Source: CAWHMS01 sp963830495
GTDB lineage: Bacteria; Actinomycetota; Actinomycetes; Propionibacteriales; Nocardioidaceae
DNA length: 64,000 bases
Assembly: GCA_963830495.1 (NCBI GenBank)
Contig: CAWHMS010000004.1
Span: forward strand, 62,001 to 126,000
Direction of reading: 5' to 3'
Shown: positions 8,930-17,512 of the stretch, in pieces
How the letters are laid out: the number at the start of each line of letters is the position of its first letter
How positions within the stretch are numbered: position 1 is the stretch's first letter
Position numbers and translations under genes: made by a program
Notes under the pieces: generated by a model
Seen by the model: only the letters and a program-made list of their open reading frames with translations
Database searches by the model: none
What the model was told of the DNA's origin: nothing

Positions 8930-9604
8930 ATGCGCAAGCTGGCCATCGTGGTCGTCGTCCTGCTGGCACTCGGGGTTGCCGCTGATCGCGTCGCCGCGTA
9001 CGTCGCCGAAGGCGTCATCGCCCAGAAGATCGAGGACGAGGAGGACGTCAGCGAGGCGGGCGTCGAGATCACCGGGTTCCCGTTCCTGACCCAGCTGCTG
9101 GCGAATGAGTTCGGCGCCATCGAGGTCACCCTGCCGACCGTCCAGGCAGCGACAGGCGTCGGCAGGATCCAGGTCGACGAGCTCGACGTCGTCTTCCGCG
9201 ACGTGGTCACCTCCGACGGCTTCAGCCGGGCCACGGCGGGCTCACTGACGGGGTCCGGCTCGATTCCCTACGACTCCTTCGACGTCTTCGACCGGGTCTC
9301 GGTGGGGTACGGCGGTGCGACGCCCGACGGCGAGGGATCCCTCGAGATCACCATCGAGAGGCCGGACGGCAGCCCAGGCCCGACGGTGCGACTGCAGCCG
9401 AGCGTCGCCGAAGGTCGGTCGCTCGGCTTTCTCGACGCGAGTGGTGAGCCGGTCGGCGCCGGGCTGCCGGGCGCCTTGGCGGCCTTCGCGACGGGCGACT
9501 ACCCGCTCGCGGGGCTGCCGAGCGGCTTCCGGATCGACGATGTCGAGGTCACACCGGACGGCCTCCGGCTCACCGTGACCGGGACCGACGTACCCCTCGC
9601 CTGA
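8930..9604 (+). CDS. LmeA-like (DUF2993) phospholipid-binding protein
   Basis: A protein of 224 residues with a short N-terminal membrane anchor or signal (LAIVVVVLLALGVAADRVAAY, residues 4-24) followed by a periplasmic domain. The conserved DUF2993 features are VEITGFPFLTQLLANEFGAIEV and DELDVVFRDV. In mycobacteria the family member LmeA binds phospholipid and supports lipomannan elongation. It follows the ABC exporter by 41 bp on the same strand, so a link to envelope lipid handling is plausible but inferred. Confidence 0.82.
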   Translation: MRKLAIVVVVLLALGVAADRVAAYVAEGVIAQKIEDEEDVSEAGVEITGFPFLTQLLANEFGAIEVTLPTVQAATGVGRIQVDELDVVFRDVVTSDGFSRATAGSLTGSGSIPYDSFDVFDRVSVGYGGATPDGEGSLEITIERPDGSPGPTVRLQPSVAEGRSLGFLDASGEPVGAGLPGALAAFATGDYPLAGLPSGFRIDDVEVTPDGLRLTVTGTDVPLA

Positions 9605-9630
9605 GGCTTTCCCGGCCCGAGCGCGCGCTT

Positions 9631-9678
9631 GGAACGTTGTTGCAGCCTGGCGGCAAGATCCGCTCTCAAGAACGTTCC
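9631..9678. repeat. Inverted repeat GGAACGTT/AACGTTCC between LmeA and XdhC genes
   Basis: Perfect 8-bp arms (9631-9638 and 9671-9678), extended with mismatches to about 12 bp, separated by 32 nt. It lies between convergent genes. Each arm contains the palindrome AACGTT. It could be a weak bidirectional terminator or a protein site; no U-tract follows. Confidence 0.45.
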
Positions 9679-9719
9679 ATCGGGCAGGCTCCCAGCCGTG
9701 CCCCCGCATGCGTCAGGCC

Positions 9720-10235
9720 CTAGCCAAGTGTCGCCGGAGCGGCCGGGCACGTCGCCGTACCTGGCTCTGCGTTCGGATGGATCGGGCCTTCCCGGTCACT
9801 GATGGAGCCGCCCGAGACGCCGCGCAACACACCCACGGCCTCGGCGAGAATCGAGATCGCGATCTCGGCAGGCGCGTCCGCGCCGATGTCGAGGCCGGCC
9901 GGTCCGTGCACGCGGGCGAGGTCGTCGTCGGTGACGCCATGGGCCAGCAGCCAGGCGCGCCGCCGGGCTTGGGTGCGCCGCGACCCCATCGCACCCAGGT
10001 ACGCCGGCCGCGCCTCCAGGGCGGCCGCGATGGCGGGCCCGTCGACGTCGTCGTGATGACTGAGCACGACGACCAGGTCGCTGCCGGGGAGCGCCTCTCG
10101 TGCCTCGGCCAGCACTTCGGTCACCCGAGTGCGCCAACCGAGCACTTCACCGACGCCGGCCAGGGCCGCGGCCACCTCCCCGCCGCCCACCACGAGCATC
10201 CGCGGCGTCTCCCCTTCGGCTGCGCCCAGGCTCAT
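9720..10235 (-). CDS. XdhC-like Rossmann-domain protein
   Basis: A protein of 171 residues that matches only the C-terminal XdhC domain: MLVVGGGEVAAALAGVGEVLGWRTRV (nucleotide-binding fold), VLSHHDDVDGPAIAAALEARPAYLGAMGSRRTQARRR, and RVHGPAGLDIGADAPAEIAISILAE. XdhC proteins mature the molybdenum cofactor of xanthine dehydrogenase-type enzymes. The usual N-terminal CoxI/XdhC segment is missing, and no Mo-hydroxylase genes are nearby. The only Moco enzyme here (23766-25079) is of the sulfite-oxidase class, which does not normally use XdhC. Confidence 0.78.
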   Translation of the reverse strand: MSLGAAEGETPRMLVVGGGEVAAALAGVGEVLGWRTRVTEVLAEAREALPGSDLVVVLSHHDDVDGPAIAAALEARPAYLGAMGSRRTQARRRAWLLAHGVTDDDLARVHGPAGLDIGADAPAEIAISILAEAVGVLRGVSGGSISDREGPIHPNAEPGTATCPAAPATLG

Positions 10236-10337
10236 GCGGGCCTCCTCGACTCATCGGCTCTCCCAAGGTCGATCATGCCACCGGTCCGGTGGGTCGGCGG
10301 GTTGGCCGAACCCGGTCCGCCGCGACATTTCCGGCAC

Positions 10338-10343
10338 TAGAAT
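10338..10343 (+). promoter_or_regulatory. Possible -10 element of the glycan operon
   Basis: TAGAAT lies 41 bp before the GTG of the Alg14-like gene, with an AGGTGA-type ribosome site in between. No good -35 is present at 16-18 bp, so this is a tentative call. Confidence 0.3.
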
Positions 10344-10383
10344 CGGGTCGGACCAGCATTCGAACCAACCGGGATGAGGTGAC

Positions 10384-10860
10384 GTGCGCCGGGCCAGCAC
10401 CTCGTCGTCGCGGATTCTCCTCGTCGGCTCCAGCGGTGGTCACCTCGCCCAGCTGATGCGCCTCCAGCCCTGGTGGGGCGAGGCCGAGCGCGCCTGGGTC
10501 ACGTTCGACACCCGTGACGCGCTGGCTCTCCTGGAGAGCGAGCGCGACGTGACATGGGCGCACCATCCGACGACGCGCAACATCCCCAACCTGGTGCGCA
10601 ACACGGTGCAGGCGCTCGGGGTGGTACGGCGGTTCCGACCGACCGTTGTCGTGTCGACGGGCGCGGCCGTCGCCTTCCCCTACTTCCTGCTCGCCCGGCT
10701 ACGAGGGCTCACGACCGTCTACATCGAGGTGTTCGACCGGATCGACAGTCCGACGCTCACCGGCCGGCTGTGCCGGCCGTTCACCGACCTGATGCTCGTC
10801 CAGTGGCCCGAACAGCGCGCGCTGTACGACGACGCGATCGTGGTAGGGCCGCTGCTGTGA
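10384..10860 (+). CDS. Alg14/PssD-like glycosyltransferase membrane subunit
   Basis: 158 residues. ILLVGSSGGHLAQLMRL (residues 10-26) and STGAAVAFPYFLLARLRGLTTVYIEVFDR match Alg14/PssD/EpsE, the membrane-recruiting half of a bipartite GT28 glycosyltransferase that adds the second sugar to a lipid-linked precursor. The catalytic Alg13-like half is the next gene, overlapping by 4 nt. The GTG start is preceded by AGGTGA. Together they probably act at the cytoplasmic membrane in capsule or surface-glycan synthesis. Confidence 0.82.
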   Translation: MRRASTSSSRILLVGSSGGHLAQLMRLQPWWGEAERAWVTFDTRDALALLESERDVTWAHHPTTRNIPNLVRNTVQALGVVRRFRPTVVVSTGAAVAFPYFLLARLRGLTTVYIEVFDRIDSPTLTGRLCRPFTDLMLVQWPEQRALYDDAIVVGPLL

Positions 10861-12302
10861 CACGGCGTACGGTCACCGTGCTGGTGGGCACGGACCACCA
10901 TGCCTTCGACCGGCTGGTGTCGTGGGCGGACCGATGGGCGGCCGCCCACCCCGAGGACGACGTGCTCGTGCAGCACGGCGCCTCCGGGGCACCCACGACC
11001 GCGCAGGGCCGGGACATCATGCCGCCCGCCGAGCTCAGGGACCGCTGCGCCCGGTCCGACATCGTCGTGACCCACGGTGGTCCGGGCACCATCATGGACG
11101 CCCGCGCGGCCGGTCACCGGCCGATCGTGCTGCCGCGCGAGCCTGCCCGGGGCGAGCACGTCGACGACCATCAGCTGCGCTTCAGCACCTGGGCGGCCGG
11201 CAAGCAGCTGATCACGCGCGTCGCCGACGTTCCCCAGCTCGACGCGAGGGTGGTCGGGTGTGGCGTCGCGGGCACGCGAGACTCCTCCGGGGCCACGCAC
11301 GACACCGAGCAGACCGCCGCCCGAGTCGAGCAGCTCGTCGCGCGGCGACGCACCGGCCGCTCGTCGGCGTCGCCTGGTGCCACCACCACCGTCTACATCG
11401 GCGGATGGGGGAGAAGCGGCTCGACCCTGCTCGAGTGCCTGCTGGCGCGCCTCGACGACGTGGTGGTGCTGGGAGAGGTCACCCACCTGTGGGAGCGCGG
11501 CATCCAGCGTGACGAGCTCTGCGCCTGCGGCCAGCACTTCTCGGCCTGCCCGTTCTGGATCGAGGTCGGCAAGCACGCCTTCGGTGGATGGGAGCAGGTC
11601 GACATCGAGCACCTCCTCACCCTCAAGGCTGCGGTGGACCGGCAGCGCCGGATGCCGAGCACAGCCCGGCGGCACACCTCGGCACCGTTGCGTCGGAAGA
11701 TCCTCGACTACGCGGAGCACTACCGCCGGGTGTACGACGCCGCGATCGAAGTGAGCGGCGCCTCGGTGGTGGTCGACTCCAGCAAGGACGTGCCCACGGC
11801 CTTGACGCTCAGCCATCACCGGGACATCGACCTTCGGGTGCTGCACATGGTGCGGGACAGTCGCGGGGTCGCCTACAGCTGGTCCAAGGTCGTGCCGCGG
11901 CCGGAGTCATCCGGCGAGGACACCATGCCGCAGTTCACCGCTGCCTGGAGCACCACGATGTGGCTCTCGCTCAACACCGCGATCAGCGGGTTGCGACACC
12001 GGGGCGTCCCGGTGGCACAGGTCCGCTACGAAGACCTGGCGACGGATGCGGCGAGCACCGTGCGGAGCGCGTGGCAGACGCTGGGGCTGCCTGGGTCGGG
12101 GGAACTGCCCATGCTGGATGCCTGCACGATCGAGCTGCGGCCGACGCACTCGGTGGCGGGCAACCCGATGCGGTTCCGCACCGGCCTCACGACACTGCGC
12201 CAGGACACCGAGTGGCGCTCGGCCATGTCGGCCCGGGATCGCCGCCTGGTCACGCTGATGTCCTATCCGATGCTGCGCAGGCTCGGCTACAGGGGGAAGT
12301 GA
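10857..12302 (+). CDS. Fused Alg13/PssE-like glycosyltransferase and sulfotransferase
   Basis: 481 residues from GTG 10857. Residues about 1-170 are the C-terminal half of a GT28 enzyme: VTVLVGTDHHAFDRLVSWAD, then CARSDIVVTHGGPGTIMDARAAGHRPIVLPR, the nucleotide-sugar loop. After a linker, residues about 178-481 form a PAPS-dependent sulfotransferase: YIGGWGRSGSTLLECLLA is the 5'-phosphosulfate loop and VVVDSSKDV with LHMVRDSRGVAYSW is the 3'-phosphate site. So the protein could glycosylate and sulfate the same lipid-linked glycan. The joint is one open frame with no stop or frame change, so the fusion looks real. Confidence 0.82.
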   Translation: MTRRTVTVLVGTDHHAFDRLVSWADRWAAAHPEDDVLVQHGASGAPTTAQGRDIMPPAELRDRCARSDIVVTHGGPGTIMDARAAGHRPIVLPREPARGEHVDDHQLRFSTWAAGKQLITRVADVPQLDARVVGCGVAGTRDSSGATHDTEQTAARVEQLVARRRTGRSSASPGATTTVYIGGWGRSGSTLLECLLARLDDVVVLGEVTHLWERGIQRDELCACGQHFSACPFWIEVGKHAFGGWEQVDIEHLLTLKAAVDRQRRMPSTARRHTSAPLRRKILDYAEHYRRVYDAAIEVSGASVVVDSSKDVPTALTLSHHRDIDLRVLHMVRDSRGVAYSWSKVVPRPESSGEDTMPQFTAAWSTTMWLSLNTAISGLRHRGVPVAQVRYEDLATDAASTVRSAWQTLGLPGSGELPMLDACTIELRPTHSVAGNPMRFRTGLTTLRQDTEWRSAMSARDRRLVTLMSYPMLRRLGYRGK

Positions 12303-13252
12303 CGGTGCAGGAGCACGAGAGGCTGGAGGAGCACGCGGCGAGCCGGGACGCCGTCACGGTGGTCATCGCAACCCGGGACCGACCCGAGATGCTTCGCGAG
12401 GCGGTGCAGGCGGTCTGGGACCAGGACTACGCCGGTGACATCGAGGTCGTGGTCGTCTTCGACCAGTCCGAGCCGGACACCTCGCTCGAGAGGCGTGAGA
12501 CGCGACGCAGCCTGCGTACCGTGGCCAACCGCCGTACGCCGGGCCTGGCCGGAGCGCGCAACTCCGGCATCGAGGTGTCGACGACGGGCTACGTCGCGTT
12601 CTGCGACGACGACGACTACTGGCTCCCCGACAAGGTGACCCGCCAGGTCGCAGCGCTGGCCCGCTATCCCGATGCCGGGGTCGCCACCTGCGGCATCCGG
12701 GTGGAGTACGACGACGTCGTCAGCGACCGGGTGCTCGCCATGCCGCTGATCTCCTTCGAGGACCTGCTGGCCGATCGGCACACCGAGCTGCACCCCTCGA
12801 CGTTCCTGGCCCGCCGCGACGCGCTGGTGCACAAGATCGGCCTGGTCGACGAGCAGGTCCCCGGCGGCTTCGGTGAGGACTACGAGTTCCTGCTGCGAGC
12901 GGCCCAGCTCCACCCGATCGTCAACGTGACCGGGGTCCACACCGTGGTGCGCTGGGGCCAGCAGTCGTTCTTCTTCCGGCGCTGGGAGACGATGACCGCG
13001 GGGCTGTCCTGGCTGCTCGAGCGCTACCCGGAGTTCGAGACCTCGAAGCGCGGTTCGGCACGCATCCGCGGCCAGATCGCCTTCGCCCAGGCCGCCCTGG
13101 GCAACCGTCGCACTGCCTGGGAGTGGGCGCGGTCGGCACTGCGCCGCAACCCGCGCGAGCCGCGGGCTGTGCTCGCGCTCGCGGTGGCTGCCAGGCTCAT
13201 CTCCCCTGACCGGGTGATGGAGCAGTTGCACCGTCGGGGCAAAGGGATCTGA
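12299..13252 (+). CDS. Family 2 glycosyltransferase
   Basis: 317 residues from GTG 12299, overlapping the previous stop by 4 nt. GT-A motifs are VTVVIATRDRPEMLREAVQAVWDQDY, ARNSGIEVSTTGYVAFCDDDDYW (DxD-like metal site) and GGFGEDYEFLLRAAQ (acceptor region with catalytic ED). The C-terminal part (RGQIAFAQAALGNRRTAWEWARSALRRNP) is helical, like a TPR. It is the last gene of the glycan operon, probably adding a further sugar. Confidence 0.88.
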   Translation: MTVQEHERLEEHAASRDAVTVVIATRDRPEMLREAVQAVWDQDYAGDIEVVVVFDQSEPDTSLERRETRRSLRTVANRRTPGLAGARNSGIEVSTTGYVAFCDDDDYWLPDKVTRQVAALARYPDAGVATCGIRVEYDDVVSDRVLAMPLISFEDLLADRHTELHPSTFLARRDALVHKIGLVDEQVPGGFGEDYEFLLRAAQLHPIVNVTGVHTVVRWGQQSFFFRRWETMTAGLSWLLERYPEFETSKRGSARIRGQIAFAQAALGNRRTAWEWARSALRRNPREPRAVLALAVAARLISPDRVMEQLHRRGKGI

Positions 13253-14338
13253 GTGCGGGTCGATGGGGGCGTCGAGCCGCGGCTCGCGCCGCTGCGCGAT
13301 GCGTTCGCCGAGGTGCTTGCGGGTCAGACCGGTACGGGCGCCGCCTTCGCCGCCTGGCACGACGGACAATGGGTGGCGGACCTGTGGGGTGGTGCAGCTG
13401 ACGCTGCCAGCACCCGGCCCTGGGGGCCCACCAGCATCGTGATGACCTATTCGGTGACGAAGCCGTTCACCGCGATGAGTCTGGTGCGGCTGGTGCAGCG
13501 CGGTGCGGTAGGACTCGACGACCCCGTCCAGCGTCACTGGCCGGAGTTCGCCACACCGGCCACCGTGCGTCAGCTGCTGTCGCACCAGGTCGGGGTCGTC
13601 GCGCTCGACCACCCGGCGGACACCGACCTCCTGTACGACTGGCCGCGGCTCTGCGACGTACTGGCCGGCACGACACCGGCCTGGGAGTCCGGTAGCGCCA
13701 TCGGCGAATGCGCCCTCTTCTACGGGCACCTCATCGGCGAGATCGTGCGTCGGGTCGACGGGCGCCCGCTTGGAGACTTCCTGCGGGAAGAGATCACGGC
13801 TCCTCTCGCGCTGGACTTTGTTGTCGGACTCGCCGAGGCCGACCTTCGGCGCGTGGTCGAGCTGACGGGGTTGTCCGACCGGTTCCGCAGTACGACGCTC
13901 GACGGGCGACCGGGGCTGCTCTCCTCGGCGCTGCTGAACCCGCCTGGTGTGCTGGACGCCGACGTCGTCAACAGCTCCGCGTTCCGGACGGCGCAGATTC
14001 CGGCGGTGAACGGTCACGGCTCGGCGCGTGCGGTCGCCGGCTTCTATGCGGCGATGCTCGAGGACAGGCTGCTGACGCCGGAGCTGCGACACGAGGCGGC
14101 TACCCCGCAGGCCAGCGGAGTCGACCAGGTGATGGGGGGTCAGGAACGCAGCTGGGGGTTGGGGTTCGCCGTCGATGACGACGGCTTCGGCATGGGCGGT
14201 ACCGGCGGCAGCTTCGGCTGGGCCAGTGTTGCCGGCGGATATTCCATCGGCTTCGTCACCGGCACGATGGGCACTCACGACCGCGCCGACCTGCTCGAGG
14301 CAACGCTGCGGAGCTGCCTCGGCCTGCCGCCGCTGTGA
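13253..14338 (+). CDS. Serine hydrolase of the class C beta-lactamase/esterase family
   Basis: 361 residues. The catalytic S-x-x-K is SVTK in MTYSVTKPFTAMSLVRLVQRG (about residue 66), and a Y-x-x motif occurs around LFYGHLIGEIVRRVDGRPLGDFLREEI. LGFAVDDDGFGMGGTGGSFGWASVAGGYSIGFV supplies the third, HxG-like motif as GTGGS. There is no signal peptide, so a cytoplasmic EstB-like esterase is more likely than a true beta-lactamase. It directly follows the GT2 gene and is probably co-transcribed; substrate unknown. Confidence 0.85.
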   Translation: MRVDGGVEPRLAPLRDAFAEVLAGQTGTGAAFAAWHDGQWVADLWGGAADAASTRPWGPTSIVMTYSVTKPFTAMSLVRLVQRGAVGLDDPVQRHWPEFATPATVRQLLSHQVGVVALDHPADTDLLYDWPRLCDVLAGTTPAWESGSAIGECALFYGHLIGEIVRRVDGRPLGDFLREEITAPLALDFVVGLAEADLRRVVELTGLSDRFRSTTLDGRPGLLSSALLNPPGVLDADVVNSSAFRTAQIPAVNGHGSARAVAGFYAAMLEDRLLTPELRHEAATPQASGVDQVMGGQERSWGLGFAVDDDGFGMGGTGGSFGWASVAGGYSIGFVTGTMGTHDRADLLEATLRSCLGLPPL

Positions 14339-14350
14339 GCGCAGTGGCGG

Positions 14351-15130
14351 CTAGGCCGTCGGTGCTGTCATCTCCTGCCGGACCAGGTCGCGCAGCCGCG
14401 GCCGGTCATCGCCTAAGTTGAGGTCTTCGGCGTTGTCCTCCATCATCGCGGCGAAGATGGCACCGCTGTCGATCAGCACGTCGTCCATATGCCGGAAGAC
14501 CTCGAGCGTGACCGTGCCGTAGAGCCGGGCCCACGCCCGCATGAAGACCCACGTCAGGCCGAGCGGCATCGCCGGCCCGTCGCAGGGCAGCTTGTCCGGG
14601 CCGCCGTGCTCAGCGATCGCCTGCACCACCTCGGGCTGCAACTCCCTCTCGGCGGGCACCGGGAAGTCGTAGCACTGCCACAGCCGCACGTACATGTCGC
14701 CGAAGAAGCGGCCGAACGCCAGGGCGCCGACGGCCTCGTCGTCGTACGTCGCATCGTCGCGGGTGTCGCGACTGGCGAAGATCATGCCGAACTCCTCCGG
14801 ATGCGCCAGCGCCCAACGCCGGAAGGCCACGGCTGAGACGACCACCTGGGCCGCCGGGTCGTCGTCGGGGAAACGGTCGCGGGCTGCGGTCAGGGCCGCC
14901 ATCACGTCATCGAAGATCGACCGGCAGACCAGTGTCAACAGGTCCTGGTGGCTGTCGACGTACCGGTAGAGGGCGGGCGGTGTCATGCCCATCTCACCCG
15001 CCACGGCCCGCAGCGTCGGCTTGTCACCGGCCCGTAGCAGCGTGCGCGACACCGTGACGATCTCCTCGAACGTGGCCTGCCGCTGGCGCTCGCGCCGGGT
15101 CGGCGTGGCCAGGTGCTCGGTGCTGGTCAT
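14351..15130 (-). CDS. TetR-family regulator of the MMPL transporter
   Basis: 259 residues from ATG 15130; upstream in-frame ATGs are rejected because they would begin in the divergent promoter. The DNA-binding helix-turn-helix is TLRAVAGEMGMTPPALYRYVDSHQDLLTLV near residues 37-66. The C-terminal part (WALAHPEEFGMIFAS, FMRAWARLYGTVTLEVFRHMDD) resembles the WHG-type TetR ligand-binding domain. Divergent from the MMPL gene, it most likely represses it. Confidence 0.88.
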   Translation of the reverse strand: MTSTEHLATPTRRERQRQATFEEIVTVSRTLLRAGDKPTLRAVAGEMGMTPPALYRYVDSHQDLLTLVCRSIFDDVMAALTAARDRFPDDDPAAQVVVSAVAFRRWALAHPEEFGMIFASRDTRDDATYDDEAVGALAFGRFFGDMYVRLWQCYDFPVPAERELQPEVVQAIAEHGGPDKLPCDGPAMPLGLTWVFMRAWARLYGTVTLEVFRHMDDVLIDSGAIFAAMMEDNAEDLNLGDDRPRLRDLVRQEMTAPTA

Positions 15131-15160
15131 CTCGCGACCCTCCTCTGTCCGAACGAAGTC

Positions 15161-15214
15161 AATCATAACCCTTGACAACTCTGGTGAACATCGTTAACAG
15201 TTTACATCGTAAAG
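15161..15214. promoter_or_regulatory. Divergent TetR/MMPL control region
   Basis: Contains TTGACA (15172-15177) in front of an AT-rich stretch unusual for this genome. ACATCGTTAAC and ACATCGTAAAG (from 15188 and 15204) form a direct repeat, and TTTACATCGTAAA (15201-15213) is an inverted repeat with 5-bp arms. These are good candidates for the TetR operator; the exact -10 is uncertain. Confidence 0.5.
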
Positions 15215-15252
15215 TTGTGTTACGGCCAATAGCACAGATCGGGAGCGAAGCG

Positions 15253-17442
15253 ATGTTGGAGCGTTGGGGAGCGACGATCGGCCGTCGGGCCGGTCGGGTG
15301 CTGACGTTGTCCCTGTTGACGGTGGTCGCCGCGGCCGTCTTCGGATTCGGAGTCTTCGGAGCGCTGTCCGACGGCGGTTTCCAAGACCCGGACAGCGAGT
15401 CGGCCCGGCAGTTGAAGGCGGAACAGGCGGCGTTCGACAGTCATGACCGCGACGTCATCGCCATCTACAGCAGCGAGACGATGCGTGCGGACGACCCACA
15501 GTTCGAGGCGTCCGTGTCCGAGGTCGTCGACGGTCTGCCGGCAGAGTCGGTGCAGCGGGTCACGAGCTACTACGACACCGGCGAGCCCAGCCTGGTGTCC
15601 ACCGACGGAGACGCGACGATGCTCGTCATCACGTTGGCGGGCGACGACGAGGAGGCGAAGGACGAGAGCTTCGCAGCGATCTCCGACGACCTCGAGGCGG
15701 ACGGCCTCACCACGTACGTCGGCGGCCAGTCGGCAGTGTTCGACGATGTCAACACGATGGTCTCCGAGGACATCGCGCGGGCCGAGTCGATCTCGATGCC
15801 GATCGTCTTCGTGCTCTGCCTGATCATCTTCGGCAGCGTGGTCGCGGCGCTGATGCCGGTGCTGGTGGGCACCTTCGCGGTGCTGGGCGCCTTCGCGATG
15901 GTGCGACTGATCACGTTGGTCACCGACGTGTCGATCTTCTCGATCAACATCATCACGTTGATCGGGCTGGGCCTGGCGATCGACTACGCCCTCTTCATCG
16001 TCAGCCGCTTCCGTGAGGAGTTGGCCCAGCAGCCAGGGGACGACGAGGAGCATGTGCGGGCCGCCATGACCCGCACGATGGCGACGGCGGGCCGCACGGT
16101 GTTCTTCTCCGGCCTCATCGTGGCCGCGTCCCTTGCATCGCTGCTGATCTTCCCGCAGAACTTCCTGCGCTCCATGGGCTACGGGGGGATCGCCGCCGTG
16201 CTGGTCGCCATGACGGCCGCCTTGACGGCGCTGCCGGCGATCCTCGTGCTGCTTGGTCGTCGGATCGATGCCGGCCGGATGCCGTGGAAGTCCCGCACCC
16301 GCGACTCACTGGTGATCGACGGACACGGCGCATGGACCAAGGTTGCCCACAGTGTCATGAAGCGACCGGTGGCCTATCTCAGCGTGATCACGGTGGCGCT
16401 GCTGGCGCTCGGCTCGCCGTTCTTGTCCGCCGCGTGGGGGAGCGTCGACGAGCGGGTCCTGCCTTCGGATGCACCGAGCCACGTCGCCGCCGACGTCCAG
16501 GCCGCGGAGTTCGGCGGTGAGACGTCGACCGCCTCGGTCACCGTGTCCGGTGCTGACGAGCCCACGCTGGCGACGTACGCCGACGACCTCGCCGCAGTCG
16601 GCGGAGTCAGCGACGTCCAGATCCTCGACCAGACGCAGGCCGACGGCGAGCCGACAGCACTGGTCCGGGTCACCTGGCCGGGCAATGGTCAGACAGAGGC
16701 GTCCCAGGATCTGGTGCAGGAGCTGCGCGCGATCGACCCGGGCGGCGACGCCACCGCACTGGTCGGCGGCACGTCGGCCCAGACGGTCGACCTGATCACG
16801 TCGATCGGCAACTACCTGCCCTGGATGGCGCTGACGGTCGCGGTGGTGATGCTCGTGCTGCTCTTCGTCGCCTTCGGCTCGGTCGTGCTGCCGATCAAGG
16901 CGGTCGTGATGAACGCACTGTCGATCGTCGCCTCCTTCGGCATCGTCACCTGGATCTTCGCCGACGGCAACGGGGCGGACCTGCTCGGCTTCGAGTCGAC
17001 GGGATTCCTGGATGTGACCCAGCCGATCCTGATGCTGGCGATCCTCTTCGGGCTGTCGATGGACTACGAGGTCTTCCTGCTCTCGCGGATCCGCGAGGAG
17101 TGGGACCGCACGCACGACAACACGCAGGCGGTGGCGATCGGGCTGCAACGCACCGGACGCATCATCACGTGTGCCGCGCTGCTGCTGGCCGTGGTGATCG
17201 GCGGCTTCGCGACGTCGGGCATCGTCTTCATCAAGATGATCGGTGTCGGCATGCTCGTCGCCGTCCTGCTCGACGCGACCGTCGTGCGAGCGCTCCTGGT
17301 GCCCGCGACGATGCGGCTGCTCGGCGACGCGAACTGGTGGGCGCCGGCTCCGCTGGCCCGCTGGTGGGAGCGACACGGGCACCGTGAGGCGGCGGCCTCG
17401 GAGGACGGTGAGGCGCGGGAGCCCGAGCTGGTACGCACCTGA
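15253..17442 (+). CDS. MMPL-family RND transporter
   Basis: 729 residues from ATG 15253, preceded by GGGAG at 15240-15244. It has the duplicated MMPL layout: helix 1 (VLTLSLLTVVAAAVFGFGVFG), a soluble loop, helices 2-6 with GLGLAIDYALFIVSRFREEL, a second soluble loop, and helices 8-12 with ILFGLSMDYEVFLLSRIREEWD. The repeated D-Y pairs are the proton-relay residues of the family. MMPL proteins export lipids, siderophores or drugs. Control is probably by the divergent TetR protein. Confidence 0.93.
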   Translation: MLERWGATIGRRAGRVLTLSLLTVVAAAVFGFGVFGALSDGGFQDPDSESARQLKAEQAAFDSHDRDVIAIYSSETMRADDPQFEASVSEVVDGLPAESVQRVTSYYDTGEPSLVSTDGDATMLVITLAGDDEEAKDESFAAISDDLEADGLTTYVGGQSAVFDDVNTMVSEDIARAESISMPIVFVLCLIIFGSVVAALMPVLVGTFAVLGAFAMVRLITLVTDVSIFSINIITLIGLGLAIDYALFIVSRFREELAQQPGDDEEHVRAAMTRTMATAGRTVFFSGLIVAASLASLLIFPQNFLRSMGYGGIAAVLVAMTAALTALPAILVLLGRRIDAGRMPWKSRTRDSLVIDGHGAWTKVAHSVMKRPVAYLSVITVALLALGSPFLSAAWGSVDERVLPSDAPSHVAADVQAAEFGGETSTASVTVSGADEPTLATYADDLAAVGGVSDVQILDQTQADGEPTALVRVTWPGNGQTEASQDLVQELRAIDPGGDATALVGGTSAQTVDLITSIGNYLPWMALTVAVVMLVLLFVAFGSVVLPIKAVVMNALSIVASFGIVTWIFADGNGADLLGFESTGFLDVTQPILMLAILFGLSMDYEVFLLSRIREEWDRTHDNTQAVAIGLQRTGRIITCAALLLAVVIGGFATSGIVFIKMIGVGMLVAVLLDATVVRALLVPATMRLLGDANWWAPAPLARWWERHGHREAAASEDGEAREPELVRT

Positions 17443-17512
17443 GGCCTTGCCTGAGGGTGAGCGTGGCCTGGCGTGCTCACCCGCTGGCAACTCGGCTGAC
17501 AGACTGACACGC

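Noticed and set aside
12287..14278. A 663-codon reverse-strand frame over the GT2 and serine hydrolase genes
   Set aside because: It is a high-GC antisense shadow; both + strand genes have full catalytic motifs.
13253..14338. The serine hydrolase as an antibiotic-resistance beta-lactamase
   Set aside because: It lacks a signal peptide and resembles EstB-type esterases; an SxxK motif alone does not show beta-lactam hydrolysis.
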